In this document: one piece after another, positions 1-11,963 of the stretch
How positions within the stretch are numbered: the first letter of the stretch is position 1
Layout of the letters: the number at the start of each line of letters is the position of its first letter
The notes under the pieces: model-generated
Told to the model about the DNA's origin: nothing
Database searches by the model: none
Seen by the model: the letters and a program-made list of their open reading frames with translations, nothing else
Assembly (NCBI GenBank): GCA_963675135.1
Contig: CAVLYN010000140.1
Coordinates: 42,001-106,000, forward strand
Direction of reading: 5' to 3'
DNA: 64,000 bases
Origin: Galeopsis tetrahit
Taxonomy: Eukaryota; Streptophyta; Magnoliopsida; Lamiales; Lamiaceae
Translations under genes and position numbers: made by a program

Positions 1-629
1 GACGGTTTTTGAATTTGAGGCCACGGGTGCGGAGTTTTTGACGTCGTCGCCCATAGCCAAATTGCGCGCACGCTTGTGCGCCGTTTTTACAAAGTTTTCA
101 GATTGCCTCTCGGGTTTGCATTTCTATCTGAATTGGCCATAGAATCAATTGTGTCGAGACGGTTTTTGAATTTGAGGCCTCGGGTGCGGAGTTTTTGACG
201 TCGTCGCCCATAGTCAAATTGTGCGCACGCTTGTGCGCCGTTTTTACAAAGAATTCAGATTGCCTCTCGGGTTTGCATTTCTAGCTGAATTGGCCATAGA
301 ATCAATTGTGTCGAGTCGGTTTTTGAATTTGAGGCCTCGGGTGCGGAGTTTTTGACGTCGTCGCCCATAGCCAAATTGCGCGCACACTTGTGCGCCGTTT
401 TTACAAAGTTTTCAAATTGCCTCTCGGGTTTGCATTTCTAGCTAAAATTGGTCATAGAATCAATTGTGTAGAGACGGTTTTTGAATTTGAGGCCTCGGGT
501 GCAGAGTTTTTGACGTCGTCACCAATAGCCAAATTGCGCGCACGCTTGTGCGCCGTTTTTACAAAGTTTTCAGATTGCCTCTCGGGTTTGCATTTCTAGC
601 TGAATTGGCCATAGAATCAATTGTGTCGA
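1..629 (+). repeat. Array start: four HOR2-like monomers (J, D, b, F)
   Basis: Monomers start at 1, 158, 315 and 473. The first has gaggccacggg and tttctatctg (J). The second is a D type with GAATTC at about 251. The third is a 158-bp b type, with gagtcgg instead of gagacgg at its start and a cacacttgtg loop. The fourth is an F type, with gtgcagag and gtcaccaatag. This order matches monomers 10-1-2-3 of the HOR2 unit seen at 19-31 kb, so HOR2-type sequence also lies to the left of HOR1. The window begins inside the array. Confidence 0.85.
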
Positions 630-2518
630 GACGGTTTTTGAATTTGAGGCCTCGGGTGCGGAGTTTTTGACGTCGTCGCCCATAGCCAAATTGCGCGCAC
701 GCTTGTGCGCCGTTTTTACAAAGTTTTCAGATTGCCTCTCGGGTTTGCATTTCTAGCTAAAATTGGTCATAGAATCAATTATGTTGAGACGGTTTTTGAA
801 TTTGAGGCCTCGGTGCGGAGTTTTTGACGTCGTCGCCCATAGCCAAATTGCGCGCACGCTTGTGCGCCGTTTTTACAAAGTTTTCAGATTGCCTCTCGGG
901 TTTGCATTTCTAGCTGAATTGGCCATAGAATCAATTTTGTCGAGACGGTTTTTGAATTTGAGGCCTCGGGTGCGGAGTTTTTGACGTCGTCGCCCATAGC
1001 CAAACTTGCGCGCATGGTTGTGTGCCATTTTTACAAAGTTTTCAGATTGCCTCCCAAGTTTGCATCCCTCACTGAATTGGCCATAGAATCAATTGTGTCG
1101 AGACAGTTTTTGAATTTGAGGCCTCGGGTGCGGAGTTTTTGACGTCGTCGCCCATAGCCAAATTGCGCGCACGCTTGTGCGCCGTTTTTACAAAGTTTTC
1201 AGATTGCCTCTCGGGTTTGCATTTCAAGCTGAATTGGCCATAGAATCAATTGTGTCGAGACGGTTTTTGAATTTGAGGCCTCGGGTGCGGAGTTTTTGAC
1301 GTCGTCGCCCATAGTCAAATTGCGCGCACGCTTGTGCGCCGTTTTTACAAAGTATTCAGATTGCCTCTCGGGTTTGCATTTCTAGCTGAATTGGCCATAG
1401 AATCAAAATTTGTCGAGACGGTTTTTGAATTTGAGGCCTCTGGTGCGGAGTTTTTGACGTCGTCGCCCATAGCCAAATTGCGCGCACGCTTGTGCGCCGT
1501 TTTTACAAAGTTTTCAAATTGCCTCTCGGGTTTGCATTTCTAGCTAAAATTGGTCATAGAATCAATTGTGTCGAGACGGTTTTTGAATTTGAGGCCTCGG
1601 GTGCAGAGTTTTTGACGTCGTCACCAATAGCCAAATTGCGCGCACGCTTGTGCGCCGTTTTTACAAAGTTTTCAGATTGCCTCTCGGGTTTGCATTTCTA
1701 GCTGAATTGGCCATAGAATCAATTGTGTCGAGACGGTTTTTGAATTTGAGGCCTCGGGTGCGGAGTTTTTGACGTCGTCGCCCATAGCCAAATTGCGCGC
1801 ACGCTTGTGCGCCGCTTTTACAAAGTTTTCAGATTGCCTCTCGGGTTTGCATTTCTAGCTAAAATTGGTCATAGAATAATTTATGTCGAGACGGTTTTTG
1901 AATTTGAGGCCTCGGGTGCGGAGTTTTTGACGTCGTCGCCCATAGCCAAATTGCGCGCACGCTTGTGCGCCGTTTTTACAAAGTTTTCAGATTGCCTCTC
2001 GGGTTTGCATTCCTAGCTGAATTGGCCATAGAATCAATTTTGTCGAGACGGTTTTTGAATTTGAGGCCTCGGGTGCGGAGTTTTTGACGTCGTCGCACAT
2101 CGCCAAATTGCGCGCACGCTTGTGCGCCGTTTTTACAAAGTTTTCAGATTGCCTCTCGGGTTTGCATTTCTATCTGAATTGGCCATAGAATCAATTGTGT
2201 CGAGACGGTTTTTGAATTTGAGGCCTCGGGTGCGGAGTTTTTGATGTCGTCGCCCATAGCCAAATTGCGCGCACGCTTGTGCGCCGTTTTTACAAAGTTT
2301 TCAGATTGCCTCTCGGGTTTGCATTCCTAGCTGAATTGGCCATAGAATCAATTTTGTCGAGACGGTTTTTGAATTTGAGGCCTCGGGTGCGGAGTTTTTG
2401 ACGTCGTCGCACATCGCCAAATTGCGCGCACGCTTGTGCGCCGTTTTTACAAAGTTTTCAGATTGCCTCTCGGGTTTGCATTTCTAGCTAAAATTGGTCA
2501 TAGAATCAATTGTGTCGA
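630..2518 (+). repeat. HOR1 copy 1 (12 monomers, 1889 bp)
   Basis: A twelve-monomer unit that matches the next 1890 bp monomer for monomer. Private markers shared with copy 2 are tttcaagctg (near 1223 and 3113), caaaatttgtcgag (near 1405 and 3295) and gaataatttatg (near 1874 and 3764). Copy 1 alone has a one-base deletion in the G run near 812 (cctcggtgcgg), gacagttt near 1104, and gccgctttta near 1812. The first monomer differs from that of copy 2 (ggcctcggg against ggccacggg), which puts the exchange breakpoint inside it. Confidence 0.9.
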
Positions 2519-4408
2519 GAAGGTTTTTGAATTTGAGGCCACGGGTGCGGAGTTTTTGACGTCGTCGCCCATAGCCAAATTGCGCGCACGCTTGTGCGCC
2601 GTTTTTACAAAGTTTTCAGATTGCCTCTCGGGTTTGCATTTCTAGCTAAAATTGGTCATAGAATCAATTATGTTGAGACGGTTTTTGAATTTGAGGCCTC
2701 GGGTGCGGAGTTTTTGACGTCGTCGCCCATAGCCAAATTGCGCGCACGCTTGTGCGCCGTTTTTACAAAGTTTTCAGATTGCCTCTCGGGTTTGCATTTC
2801 TAGCTGAATTGGCCATAGAATCAATTTTGTCGAGACGGTTTTTGAATTTGAGGCCTCGGGTGCGGAGTTTTTGACGTCGTCGCCCATAGCCAAACTTGCG
2901 CGCATGGTTGTGTGCCATTTTTACAAAGTTTTCAGATTGCCTCCCAAGTTTGCATCCCTCACTGAATTGGCCATAGAATCAATTGTGTCGAGACGGTTTT
3001 TGAATTTGAGGCCTCGGGTGCGGAGTTTTTGACGTCGTCGCCCATAGCCAAATTGCGCGCACGCTTGTGCGCCGTTTTTACAAAGTTTTCAGATTGCCTC
3101 TCGGGTTTGCATTTCAAGCTGAATTGGCCATAGAATCAATTGTGTCGAGACGGTTTTTGAATTTGAGGCCTCGGGTGCGGAGTTTTTGACGTCGTCGCCC
3201 ATAGTCAAATTGCGCGCACGCTTGTGCGCCGTTTTTACAAAGTATTCAGATTGCCTCTCGGGTTTGCATTTCTAGCTGAATTGGCCATAGAATCAAAATT
3301 TGTCGAGACGGTTTTTGAATTTGAGGCCTCTGGTGCGGAGTTTTTGACGTCGTCGCCCATAGCCAAATTGCGCGCACGCTTGTGCGCCGTTTTTACAAAG
3401 TTTTCAAATTGCCTCTCGGGTTTGCATTTCTAGCTAAAATTGGTCATAGAATCAATTGTGTCGAGACGGTTTTTGAATTTGAGGCCTCGGGTGCAGAGTT
3501 TTTGACGTCGTCACCAATAGCCAAATTGCGCGCACGCTTGTGCGCCGTTTTTACAAAGTTTTCAGATTGCCTCTCGGGTTTGCATTTCTAGCTGAATTGG
3601 CCATAGAATCAATTGTGTCGAGACGGTTTTTGAATTTGAGGCCTCGGGTGCGGAGTTTTTGACGTCGTCGCCCATAGCCAAATTGCGCGCACGCTTGTGC
3701 GCCGTTTTTACAAAGTTTTCAGATTGCCTCTCGGGTTTGCATTTCTAGCTAAAATTGGTCATAGAATAATTTATGTCGAGACGGTTTTTGAATTTGAGGC
3801 CTCGGGTGCGGAGTTTTTGACGTCGTCGCCCATAGCCAAATTGCGCGCACGCTTGTGCGCCGTTTTTACAAAGTTTTCAGATTGCCTCTCGGGTTTGCAT
3901 TCCTAGCTGAATTGGCCATAGAATCAATTTTGTCGAGACGGTTTTTGAATTTGAGGCCTCGGGTGCGGAGTTTTTGACGTGGTCGCACATCGCCAAATTG
4001 CGCGCACGCTTGTGCGCCGTTTTTACAAAGTTTTCAGATTGCCTCTCGGGTTTGCATTTCTATCTGAATTGGCCATAGAATCAATTGTGTCGAGACGGTT
4101 TTTGAATTTGAGGCCTCGGGTGCGGAGTTTTTGATGTCGTCGCCCATAGCCAAATTGCGCGCACGCTTGTGCGCCGTTTTTACAAAGTTTTCAGATTGCC
4201 TCTCGGGTTTGCATCCCTAGCTGAATTGGCCATAGAATCAATTTTGTCGAGACGGTTTTTGAATTTGAGGCCTCGGGTGCGGAGTTTTTGACGTCGTCGC
4301 ACATCGCCAAATTGCGCGCACGCTTGTGCGCCGTTTTTACAAAGTTTTCAGATTGCCTCTCGGGTTTGCATTTCTAGCTAAAATTGGTCATAGAATCAAT
4401 TGTGTCGA
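2519..4408 (+). repeat. HOR1 copy 2 (12 monomers, 1890 bp)
   Basis: This is a second copy of the twelve-monomer unit, at a constant shift of 1890 bp from copy 1 after the one-base deletion. It starts with the unusual gagaaggttt, which recurs at 4409 and 5668 and marks the unit boundary. Copy-specific changes include gacgtggtcgcac near 3977 and tttgcatccctag near 4209. One C-type monomer lies inside it (ccaaac near 2890). Confidence 0.9.
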
Positions 4409-5667
4409 GAAGGTTTTTGAATTTAAGGCCACGGGTGCGGAGTTTTTGACGTCGTCGCCCATAGCCAAATTGCGCGCACGCTTGTGCGCCGTTTTTAAAA
4501 AGTTTTCAGATTGCCTCTCGGGTTTGCATTTCTATCTGAATTGGCCATAGAATCAATTGTGTCGAGACGGTTTTTGAATTTGAGGCCTCGGGTGCGGAGT
4601 TTTTGACGTCGTCGCCCATAGCCAAATTGCGCGCACGCTTGTGCGCCGTTTTTACAAAGTTTTCAAATTGCCTCTCGGGTTTGCATTTCTAGCTAAAATT
4701 GGTCATAGAATCAATTGTGTCGAGACGGTTTTTGAATTTGAGGCCTCGGGTGCAGAGTTTTTGACGTCGTCACCAATAGCCAAATTGCGCGCACGCTTGT
4801 GCGCCGTTTTTACAAAGTTTTCAGATTGCCTCTCGGGTTTGCATTTCTAGCTGAATTGGCCATAGAATCAATTGTGTCGAGACGGTTTTTGAATTTGAGG
4901 CCTCGGGTGCGGAGTTTTTGACGTCGTCGCCCATAGCCAAATTGCGCGCACGCTTGTGCGCCGTTTTTACAAAGTTTTCAGATTGCCTCTCGGGTTTGCA
5001 TTTCTAGCTAAAATTGGTCATAGAATAATTTATGTTGAGACGGTTTTTGAATTTGAGGCCTCGGGTGCGGAGTTTTTGACGTCGTCGCCCATAGCCAAAT
5101 TGCGCGCACGCTTGTGCGCCGTTTTTACAAAGTTTTCAGATTGCCTCTCGGGTTTGCATTCCTAGCTGAATTGGCCATAGAATCAATTTTGTCGAGACGG
5201 TTTTTGAATTTGAGGCCTCGGGTGCGGAGTTTTTGACGTCGTCGCACATCGCCAAATTGCGCGCACGCTTGTGCGCCGTTTTTACAAAGTTTTCAGATTG
5301 CCTCTCGGGTTTGCATTTCTATCTGAATTGGCCATAGAATCAATTGTGTCGAGACGGTTTTTGAATTTGAGGCCTCGGGTGCGGAGTTTTTGATGTCGTC
5401 GCCCATAGCCAAATTGCGCGCACGCTTGTGCGCCGTTTTTACAAAGTTTTCAGATTGCCTCTCGGGTTTGCATTCCTAGCTGAATTGGCCATAGAATCAA
5501 TTTTGTCGAGACGGTTTTTGAATTTGAGGCCTCGGGTGCGGAGTTTTTGACGTCGTCGCACATCGCCAAATTGCGCGCACGCTTGTGCGCCGTTTTTACA
5601 AAGTTTTCAGATTGCCTCTCGGGTTTGCATTTCTAGCTAAAATTGGTCATAGAATCAATTGTGTCGA
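4409..5667 (+). repeat. HOR1 copy 3, shortened to 8 monomers (1259 bp)
   Basis: This unit begins with the same gagaaggttt boundary as copy 2, then skips four monomers. From 4566 onward it aligns to copy 2 at a shift of 1259 bp. The private gaataatttatg marker recurs near 5023, here followed by ttgag rather than cgag. The C-type and agtattcag monomers of the full unit are missing. It is best explained by an in-register deletion of four monomers through unequal exchange. Confidence 0.85.
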
Positions 5668-5824
5668 GAAGGTTTTTGAATTTGAGGCCACGGGTGCGGA
5701 GTTTTTGACGTCGTCGCCCATAGCCAAATTGCGCGCACGCTTGTGCGCCGTTTTTACAAAGTTTTCAGATTGCCTCTCGGGTTTGCATTTCTATCTGAAT
5801 TGGCCATAGAATCAATTGTGTCAA
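5668..5824 (+). repeat. Junction monomer between HOR1 and the 7-monomer block
   Basis: A single J-type monomer that begins with gagaaggttt like the HOR1 boundary monomer and carries gaggccacggg. It ends with tttctatctg and leads directly into a C-type monomer that opens the following block. Confidence 0.75.
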
Positions 5825-6925
5825 GACGGTTTTTGAATTTGAGGCCTCGGGTGCGGAGTTTTTGACGTCGTCGCCCATAGCCAAACTTGCGCGCATGGTT
5901 GTGTCCATTTTTACAAAGTTTTCAGATTGCCTCCCAAGTTTGCATCCCTCACTGAATTGGCCATAGAATCAATTGTGTCGAGACGGTTTTTGAATTTGAG
6001 ACCTCGGGTGCGGAGTTTTTGACGTCGTCGCCCATAGCCAAATTGCGCGCATGGTTGTGTCCATTTTTACAAAGTTTTCAGATTGCCTCTCGGGTTTGCA
6101 TTTCTAGCTAAAATTGGTCATAGAATCAATTGTGTCGAGACGATTTTTGAATTTGAGGCCACGGGTGCGGAGTTTTTGACGTCGTCGCCCATAGCCAAAT
6201 TGCGCGCACGCTTGTGCGCCGTTTTTACAAAGTTTTCAGATTGCCTCTCGGGTTTGCATTTCTATCTGAATTGGCCATAGAATCAATTGTGTCGAGACGG
6301 TTTTTGAATTTGAGGCCTCGGGTGCGGAGTTTTTGACGTCGTCGCACATCGCCAAATTGCGCGAACGCTTGTGCGCCGTTTTTACAAAGTTTTCAGATTG
6401 CCTCTCGGGTTTGCATTTCTAGCTAAAATTGGTCATAGAATCAATTTTGTCGAGACGGTTTTTGAATTTGAGGCCACGGGTGCGGAGTTTTTGACGTCGT
6501 CGCCCATAGTCAAATTGTGCGCACGCTTGTGCGCCGTTTTTACAAAGAATTCAGATTGCCTCTCGGGTTTGCATTTCTAGCTGAATTGGCCATAGAATCA
6601 ATTGTGTTGAGACGGTTTTTGAATTTGAGGCCTCGGGTGCGGAGTTTTTGACGTCGTCGCCCATAGCCAAATTGCGCGCACGCTTGTGCGCCGTTTTTAC
6701 AAAGTTTTCAAATTGCCTCTCGGGTTTGCATTTCTAGCTAAAATTGGTCATAGAATCAATTGTGTCGAGACGGTTTTTGAATTTGAGGCCTCGGGTGCAG
6801 AGTTTTTGACGTCGTCACCAATAGCCAAATTGCGCGCACGCTTGTGCGCCGTTTTTACAAAGTTTTCAGATTGCCTCTCGGGTTTGCATTTCTATCTGAA
6901 TTGGCCATAGAATCAATTGTGTCGA
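5825..6925 (+). repeat. 7-monomer block copy 1 (1101 bp) with a hybrid monomer
   Basis: Monomer order is C, gacctcggg type, J with gacgattttt, E/b, a ccacggg-D hybrid with GAATTC, b, F. It repeats immediately downstream at a shift of 1101-1102 bp. The second monomer is a hybrid near 6044-6075: it has the C-type signature catggttgtgtccattttt without the C-type aac insertion, followed by canonical sequence. That makes it one base shorter than its partner in copy 2. Confidence 0.9.
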
Positions 6926-8027
6926 GACGGTTTTTGAATTTGAGGCCTCGGGTGCGGAGTTTTTGACGTCGTCGCCCATAGCCAAACTTGCGCGCATGGT
7001 TGTGTCCATTTTTACAAAGTTTTCAGATTGCCTCCCAAGTTTGCATCCCTCACTGAATTGGCCATAGAATCAATTGTGTCGAGACGGTTTTTGAATTTGA
7101 GACCTCGGGTGCGGAGTTTTTGACGTCGTCGCCCATAGCCAAATTGCGCGCACGCTTGTGCGCCGTTTTTACAAAGTTTTCAGATTGCCTCTCGGGTTTG
7201 CATTTCTAGCTAAAATTGGTCATAGAATCAATTGTGTCGAGACGATTTTTGAATTTGAGGCCACGGGTGCGGAGTTTTTGACGTCGTCGCCCATAGCCAA
7301 ATTGCGCGCACGCTTGTGCGCCGTTTTTACAAAGTTTTCAGATTGCCTCTCGGGTTTGCATTTCTATCTGAATTGGCCATAGAATCAATTGTGTCGAGAC
7401 GGTTTTTGAATTTGAGGCCTCGGGTGCGGAGTTTTTGACGTCGTCGCACATCGCCAAATTGCGCGCACGCTTGTGCGCCGTTTTTACAAAGTTTTCAGAT
7501 TGCCTCTCGGGTTTGCATTTCTAGCTAAAATTGGTCATAGAATCAATTTTGTCGAGACGGTTTTTGAATTTGAGGCCACGGGTGCGGAGTTTTTGACGTC
7601 GTCGCCCATAGTCAAATTGTGCGCACGCTTGTGCGCCGTTTTTACAAAGAATTCAGATTGCCTCTCGGGTTTGCATTTCTAGCTGAATTGGCCATAGAAT
7701 CAATTGTGTTGAGACGGTTTTTGAATTTGAGGCCTCGGGTGCGGAGTTTTTGACGTCGTCGCCCATAGCCAAATTGCGCGCACGCTTGTGCGCCGTTTTT
7801 ACAAAGTTTTCAAATTGCCTCTCGGGTTTGCATTTCTAGCTAAAATTGGTCATAGAATCAATTGTGTCGAGACGGTTTTTGAATTTGAGGCCTCGGGTGC
7901 AGAGTTTTTGACGTCGTCACCAATAGCCAAATTGCGCGCACGCTTGTGCGCCGTTTTTACAAAGTTTTCAGATTGCCTCTCGGGTTTGCATTTCTAGCTG
8001 AATTGGCCATAGAATCAATTGTGTCGA
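6926..8027 (+). repeat. 7-monomer block copy 2 (1102 bp)
   Basis: This repeats the same seven subtypes as the preceding block. The second monomer, at 7083, has the ordinary gcgcgcacgcttgtgcgcc instead of the hybrid seen in copy 1. Its last monomer ends in tttctagctg rather than tttctatctg. Part of this block also has a distant paralogue 9760 bp downstream. Confidence 0.9.
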
Positions 8028-8815
8028 GACGGTTTTTGAATTTGAGGCCTCGGGTGCGGAGTTTTTGACGTCGTCGCCCATAGCCAAATTGCGCGCACGC
8101 TTGTGCGCCGTTTTTACAAAGTTTTCAGATTGCCTCTCGGGTTTGCATTTCCAGCTAAAATTGGTCATAGAATCAATTATGTCGAGACGGTTTTTGAATT
8201 TGAGGCCTCGGGTGCGGAGTTTTTGACGTCGTCGCCCATAGCCAAATTGCGCGCACGCTTGTGCGCCGTTTTTACAAAGTTTTCAGATTGCCTCTCGGGT
8301 TTGCATTTCTAGCTAAAATTGGTCATAGAATCAATTATGTCGAGACGGTTTTTGAATTTGAGGCCTCGGGTGCGGAGTTTTTGACGTCGTCGCCCATAGC
8401 CAAATTGCGCGCACGCTTGTGCGCCGTTTTTACAAAGTTTTCAGATTGCCTCTCGGGTTTGCATTTCTATCTGAATTGGCCATAGAATCAATTGTGTCGA
8501 GACGGTTTTTGAATTAGAGGCCTCGGGTGCGGAGTTTTTGACGTCGTCGCCCATAGCCAAACTTGCGCGCATGGTTGTGTCCATTTTTACAAATTTTTCA
8601 GATTGCCTCCCAAGTTTGCATCCCTCACTGAATTGGCCATAGAATCAATTGTGTCGAGACGGTTTTTGAATTTGAGACCTCGGGTGCGGAGTTTTTGACA
8701 TCGTCGCCCATAGCCAAATTGCGCGTACGCTTGTGCGCCGTTTTTACAAAGTTTTCAAATTGCCTCTCGGGTTTGCATTCCTAGCTAAAATTGGTCATAG
8801 AATCAATTGTGTCGA
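8028..8815 (+). repeat. Two tandem b monomers, then J, C and gacctcggg-type monomers
   Basis: Monomers start at 8028, 8186, 8344, 8501 and 8658. The first two are consecutive 158-bp b types, each followed by attatgtcgag; the first has tttccagctaaaatt, shared only with 17908. The C monomer at 8501 has gaattagagg and acaaatttttcag. The next has gacatcgtcgc and gcgcgtacgc. All these private changes recur near 18.7-19.0 kb, showing common descent. Confidence 0.85.
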
Positions 8816-11800
8816 GACGGTTTTTGAATTTGAGGCCACGGGTGCGGAGTTTTTGACGTCGTCGCCCATAGCCAAATTGCGCGCACGCTTGTGCGCCGTT
8901 TTTACAAAGTTTTCAGATTGCCTCTCGGGTTTGCATTTCTATCTGAATTGGCCATAGAATCAATTGTGTCGAGACGGTTTTTGAATTTGAGGCCTCGGGT
9001 GCGGAGTTTTTGACGTCGTCGCCCATAGTCAAATTGTGCGCACGCTTGTGCGCCGTTTTTACAAAGAATTCAGATTGCCTCTCGGGTTTGCATTTCTAGC
9101 TGAATTGGCCATAAAATCAATTGTGTCGAGACGGTTTTTGAATTTGAGGCCTCGGGTGCGGAGTTTTTGACGTCGTCGCCCATAGCCAAATTGCGCGCAC
9201 ACTTGTGCGCCGTTTTTACAAAGTTTTCAAATTGCCTCTCGGGTTTGCATTTCTAGGTAAAATTGGTCATAGAATCAATTGTGTAGAGACGGTTTTTGAA
9301 TTTGAGGCCTCGGGTGCAGAGTTTTTGACGTCGTCACCAATAGCCAAATTGCGCGCACGCTTGTGCGCCGTTTTTACAAAGTTTTCAGATTGCCTCTCGG
9401 GTTTGCATTTCTAGCTGAATTGGCCATAGAATCAATTGTGGCGAGACGGTTTTTGAATTTGAGGCCTCGGGTGCGGAGTTTTTGACGTCGTCGCCCATAG
9501 CCAAATTGCGCGCACGCTTGTGCGCCGTTTTTACAAAGTTTTCAGATTGCCTCTCGGGTTTGCATTTCTAGCTAAAATTGGTCATAGAATCAATTATGTT
9601 GAGACGGTTTTTGAATTTGAGGCCTCGGGTGCGGAGTTTTTGACGTCGTCGCCCATAGCCAAATTGCGCGCACGCTTGTGCGCCGTTTTTACAAAGTTTT
9701 CAGATTGCCTCTCGGGTTTGCATTTCTAGCTGAATTGGCCATAGAATCAATTTTGTCGAGACGGTTTTTGAATTTGAGGCCTCGGGTGCGGAGTTTTTGA
9801 CGTCGTCGCACATCGCCAAATTGCGCGCACGCTTGTGCGCCGTTTTTACAAAGTTTTCAGATTGCCTCTCGGGTTTGCATTTCTAACTAAAATTGGTCAT
9901 AGAATCAATTTTGTCGAGACGGTTTTTGAATTTGAGGCCACGGGTGCGGAGTTTTTGACGTCGTCGCCCATAGTCAAATTGCGCGCACGCTTGTGCGCCG
10001 TTTTTACAAAGTTTTCAGATTGCCTCTCGGGTTTGCATTTCTATCTGAATTGGCCATAGAATCAATTGTGTCGAGACGGTTTTTGAATTTGAGGCCTCGG
10101 GTGCGGAGTTTTTGACGTCGTCGCCCATAGCCAAATTGCGCGCACGCTTGTGCGCTGTTTTTACAAAGTTTTCAGATTGCCTCTCGGGTTTGCATTTCTA
10201 TCTGAATTGGCCATAGAATCAATTGTGTCGAGACGGTTTTTGAATTTGAGGCCTCGGGTGCGGAGTTTTTGACGTCGTCGCCCATAGCCAAACTTGCGCG
10301 CATGGTTGTGTCCATTTTTACAAAGTTTTCAGATTGCCTCCCAAGTTTGCATCCCTCACTGAATTGGCCATAGAATCAATTGTGTCGAGACGGTTTTTGA
10401 ATTTGAGACCTCGGGTGCGGAGTTTTTGACGTCGTCGCCCATAGCCAAATTGCGCGCACGCTTGTGCGCCGTTTTTACAAAGTTTTCAGATTGCCTCTCG
10501 GGTTTGCATTTCTAGCTAAAATTGGTCATAGAATCAATTGTGTCGAGACGATTTTTGAATTTGAGGCCACGGGTGCGGAGTTTTTGACGTCGTCGCCCAT
10601 AGCCAAATTGCGCGCACGCTTGTGCGCCGTTTTTACAAAGTTTTCAGATTGCCTCTCGGGTTTGCATTTCTATCTGAATTGGCCATAGAATCAATTGTGT
10701 CGAGACGGTTTTTGAATTTGAGGCCTCGGGTGTGGAGTTTTTGACGTCGTCGCACATCGCCAAATTGCGCGCACGCTTGTGCGCCGTTTTTACAAAGTTT
10801 TCAGATTGCCTCTCGGGTTTGCATTTCTAGCTAAAATTGGTCATAGAATCAATTGTGTCGAGACGGTTTTTGAATTTGAGGCCACGGGTGCGGAGTTTTT
10901 GACGTCGTCGCCCATAGTCAAATTGTGCGCACGCTTGTGCGCCGTTTTTACAAAGAATTCAGATTGCCTCTCGGGTTTGCATTTCTAGCTGAATTGGCCA
11001 TAGAATCAATTGTGTTGAGACGGTTTTTGAATTTGAGGCCTCGGGTGCGGAGTTTTTGACGTCGTCGCCCATAGCCAAATTGCGCGCACGCTTGTGCGCC
11101 GTTTTTACAAAGTTTTCAAATTGCCTCTCGGGTTTGCATTTCTAGCTAAAATTGGTCATAGAATCAATTGTATCGAGACGGTTTTTGAATTTGAGGCGAC
11201 GGGTGCGGAGTTTTTGACGTCGTCGCCCATAGCCAAATTGCGCGCACGCTTGTGCGCCGTTTTTACAAAGTTTTCAGATTGCCTCTCGGGTTTGCATTTC
11301 TATCTGAATTGGCCATAGAATCAATTGTGTCGAGACGGTTTTTCAATTTGAGGCCTCGGGTGCGGAGTTTTTGACGTCGTCGCCCATAGCCAAACTTGCG
11401 CGCATGGTTGTGTGCCATTTTTACAAAGTTTTCAGATTGCCTCCCAAGTTTGCATCCCTCACTGAATTGGCCATAGAATCAATTGTGTCGAGACGGTTTT
11501 TGAATTTGAGGCCTCGAGTGCGGAGTTTTTGACGTCGTCGCCCATAGCCAAACTTGCGCGCATGGTTGTGTGCCATTTTTACAAAGTTTTCAGATTGCCT
11601 CCCAAGTTTGCATCCCTCACTGAATTGGCCATAGAATCAATTGTGTCGAGACGGTTTTTGAATTTGAGGCCTCGGGTGCGGAGTTTTTGACGTCGTCGCC
11701 CATAGCCAAATTGCGCGCACGCTTGTGCGCCGTTTTTACAAAGTTTTCAGATTGCCTCTCGAGTTTGCATTTCTATCTGAATTGGCCATAGAATCAATTG

Positions 11801-11963
11801 TGTCGAGACGGTTTTTGAATTTGAGGCCTCGGGTGCGGAGTTTTTGACGTCGTCGCCCATAGCCAAACTTGCGCGCATGGTTGTGTCCATTTTTACAAAG
11901 TTTTCAGATTGCCTCCCAAGTTTACATCCCTCACTGAATTGGCCATAGAATCAATTGTGTCGA
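8816..11963 (+). repeat. 20-monomer block copy 1 (3148 bp)
   Basis: Twenty monomers that recur at a shift of exactly 3148 bp. Shared private markers are cataaaatcaattg (near 9110 and 12258), gtgcgctgttttt (near 10150 and 13299), ggtttttcaatttg (near 11337 and 14485), caattgtatcgag (near 11166 and 14314) and ctctcgagtttg (near 11757 and 14905). Copy-specific changes include taggtaaaatt near 9254 and gaggcgacggg near 11196. Two C-type monomers are adjacent (ccaaac near 11390 and 11547), a rare arrangement. Confidence 0.9.

Noticed and set aside
7968..8168. Minus-strand 66-codon frames here and at 17728-17928
   Set aside because: They open only because tttccagct replaces tttctagct, which removes a minus-strand stop. 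The two are paralogous copies of one variant monomer, not genes.
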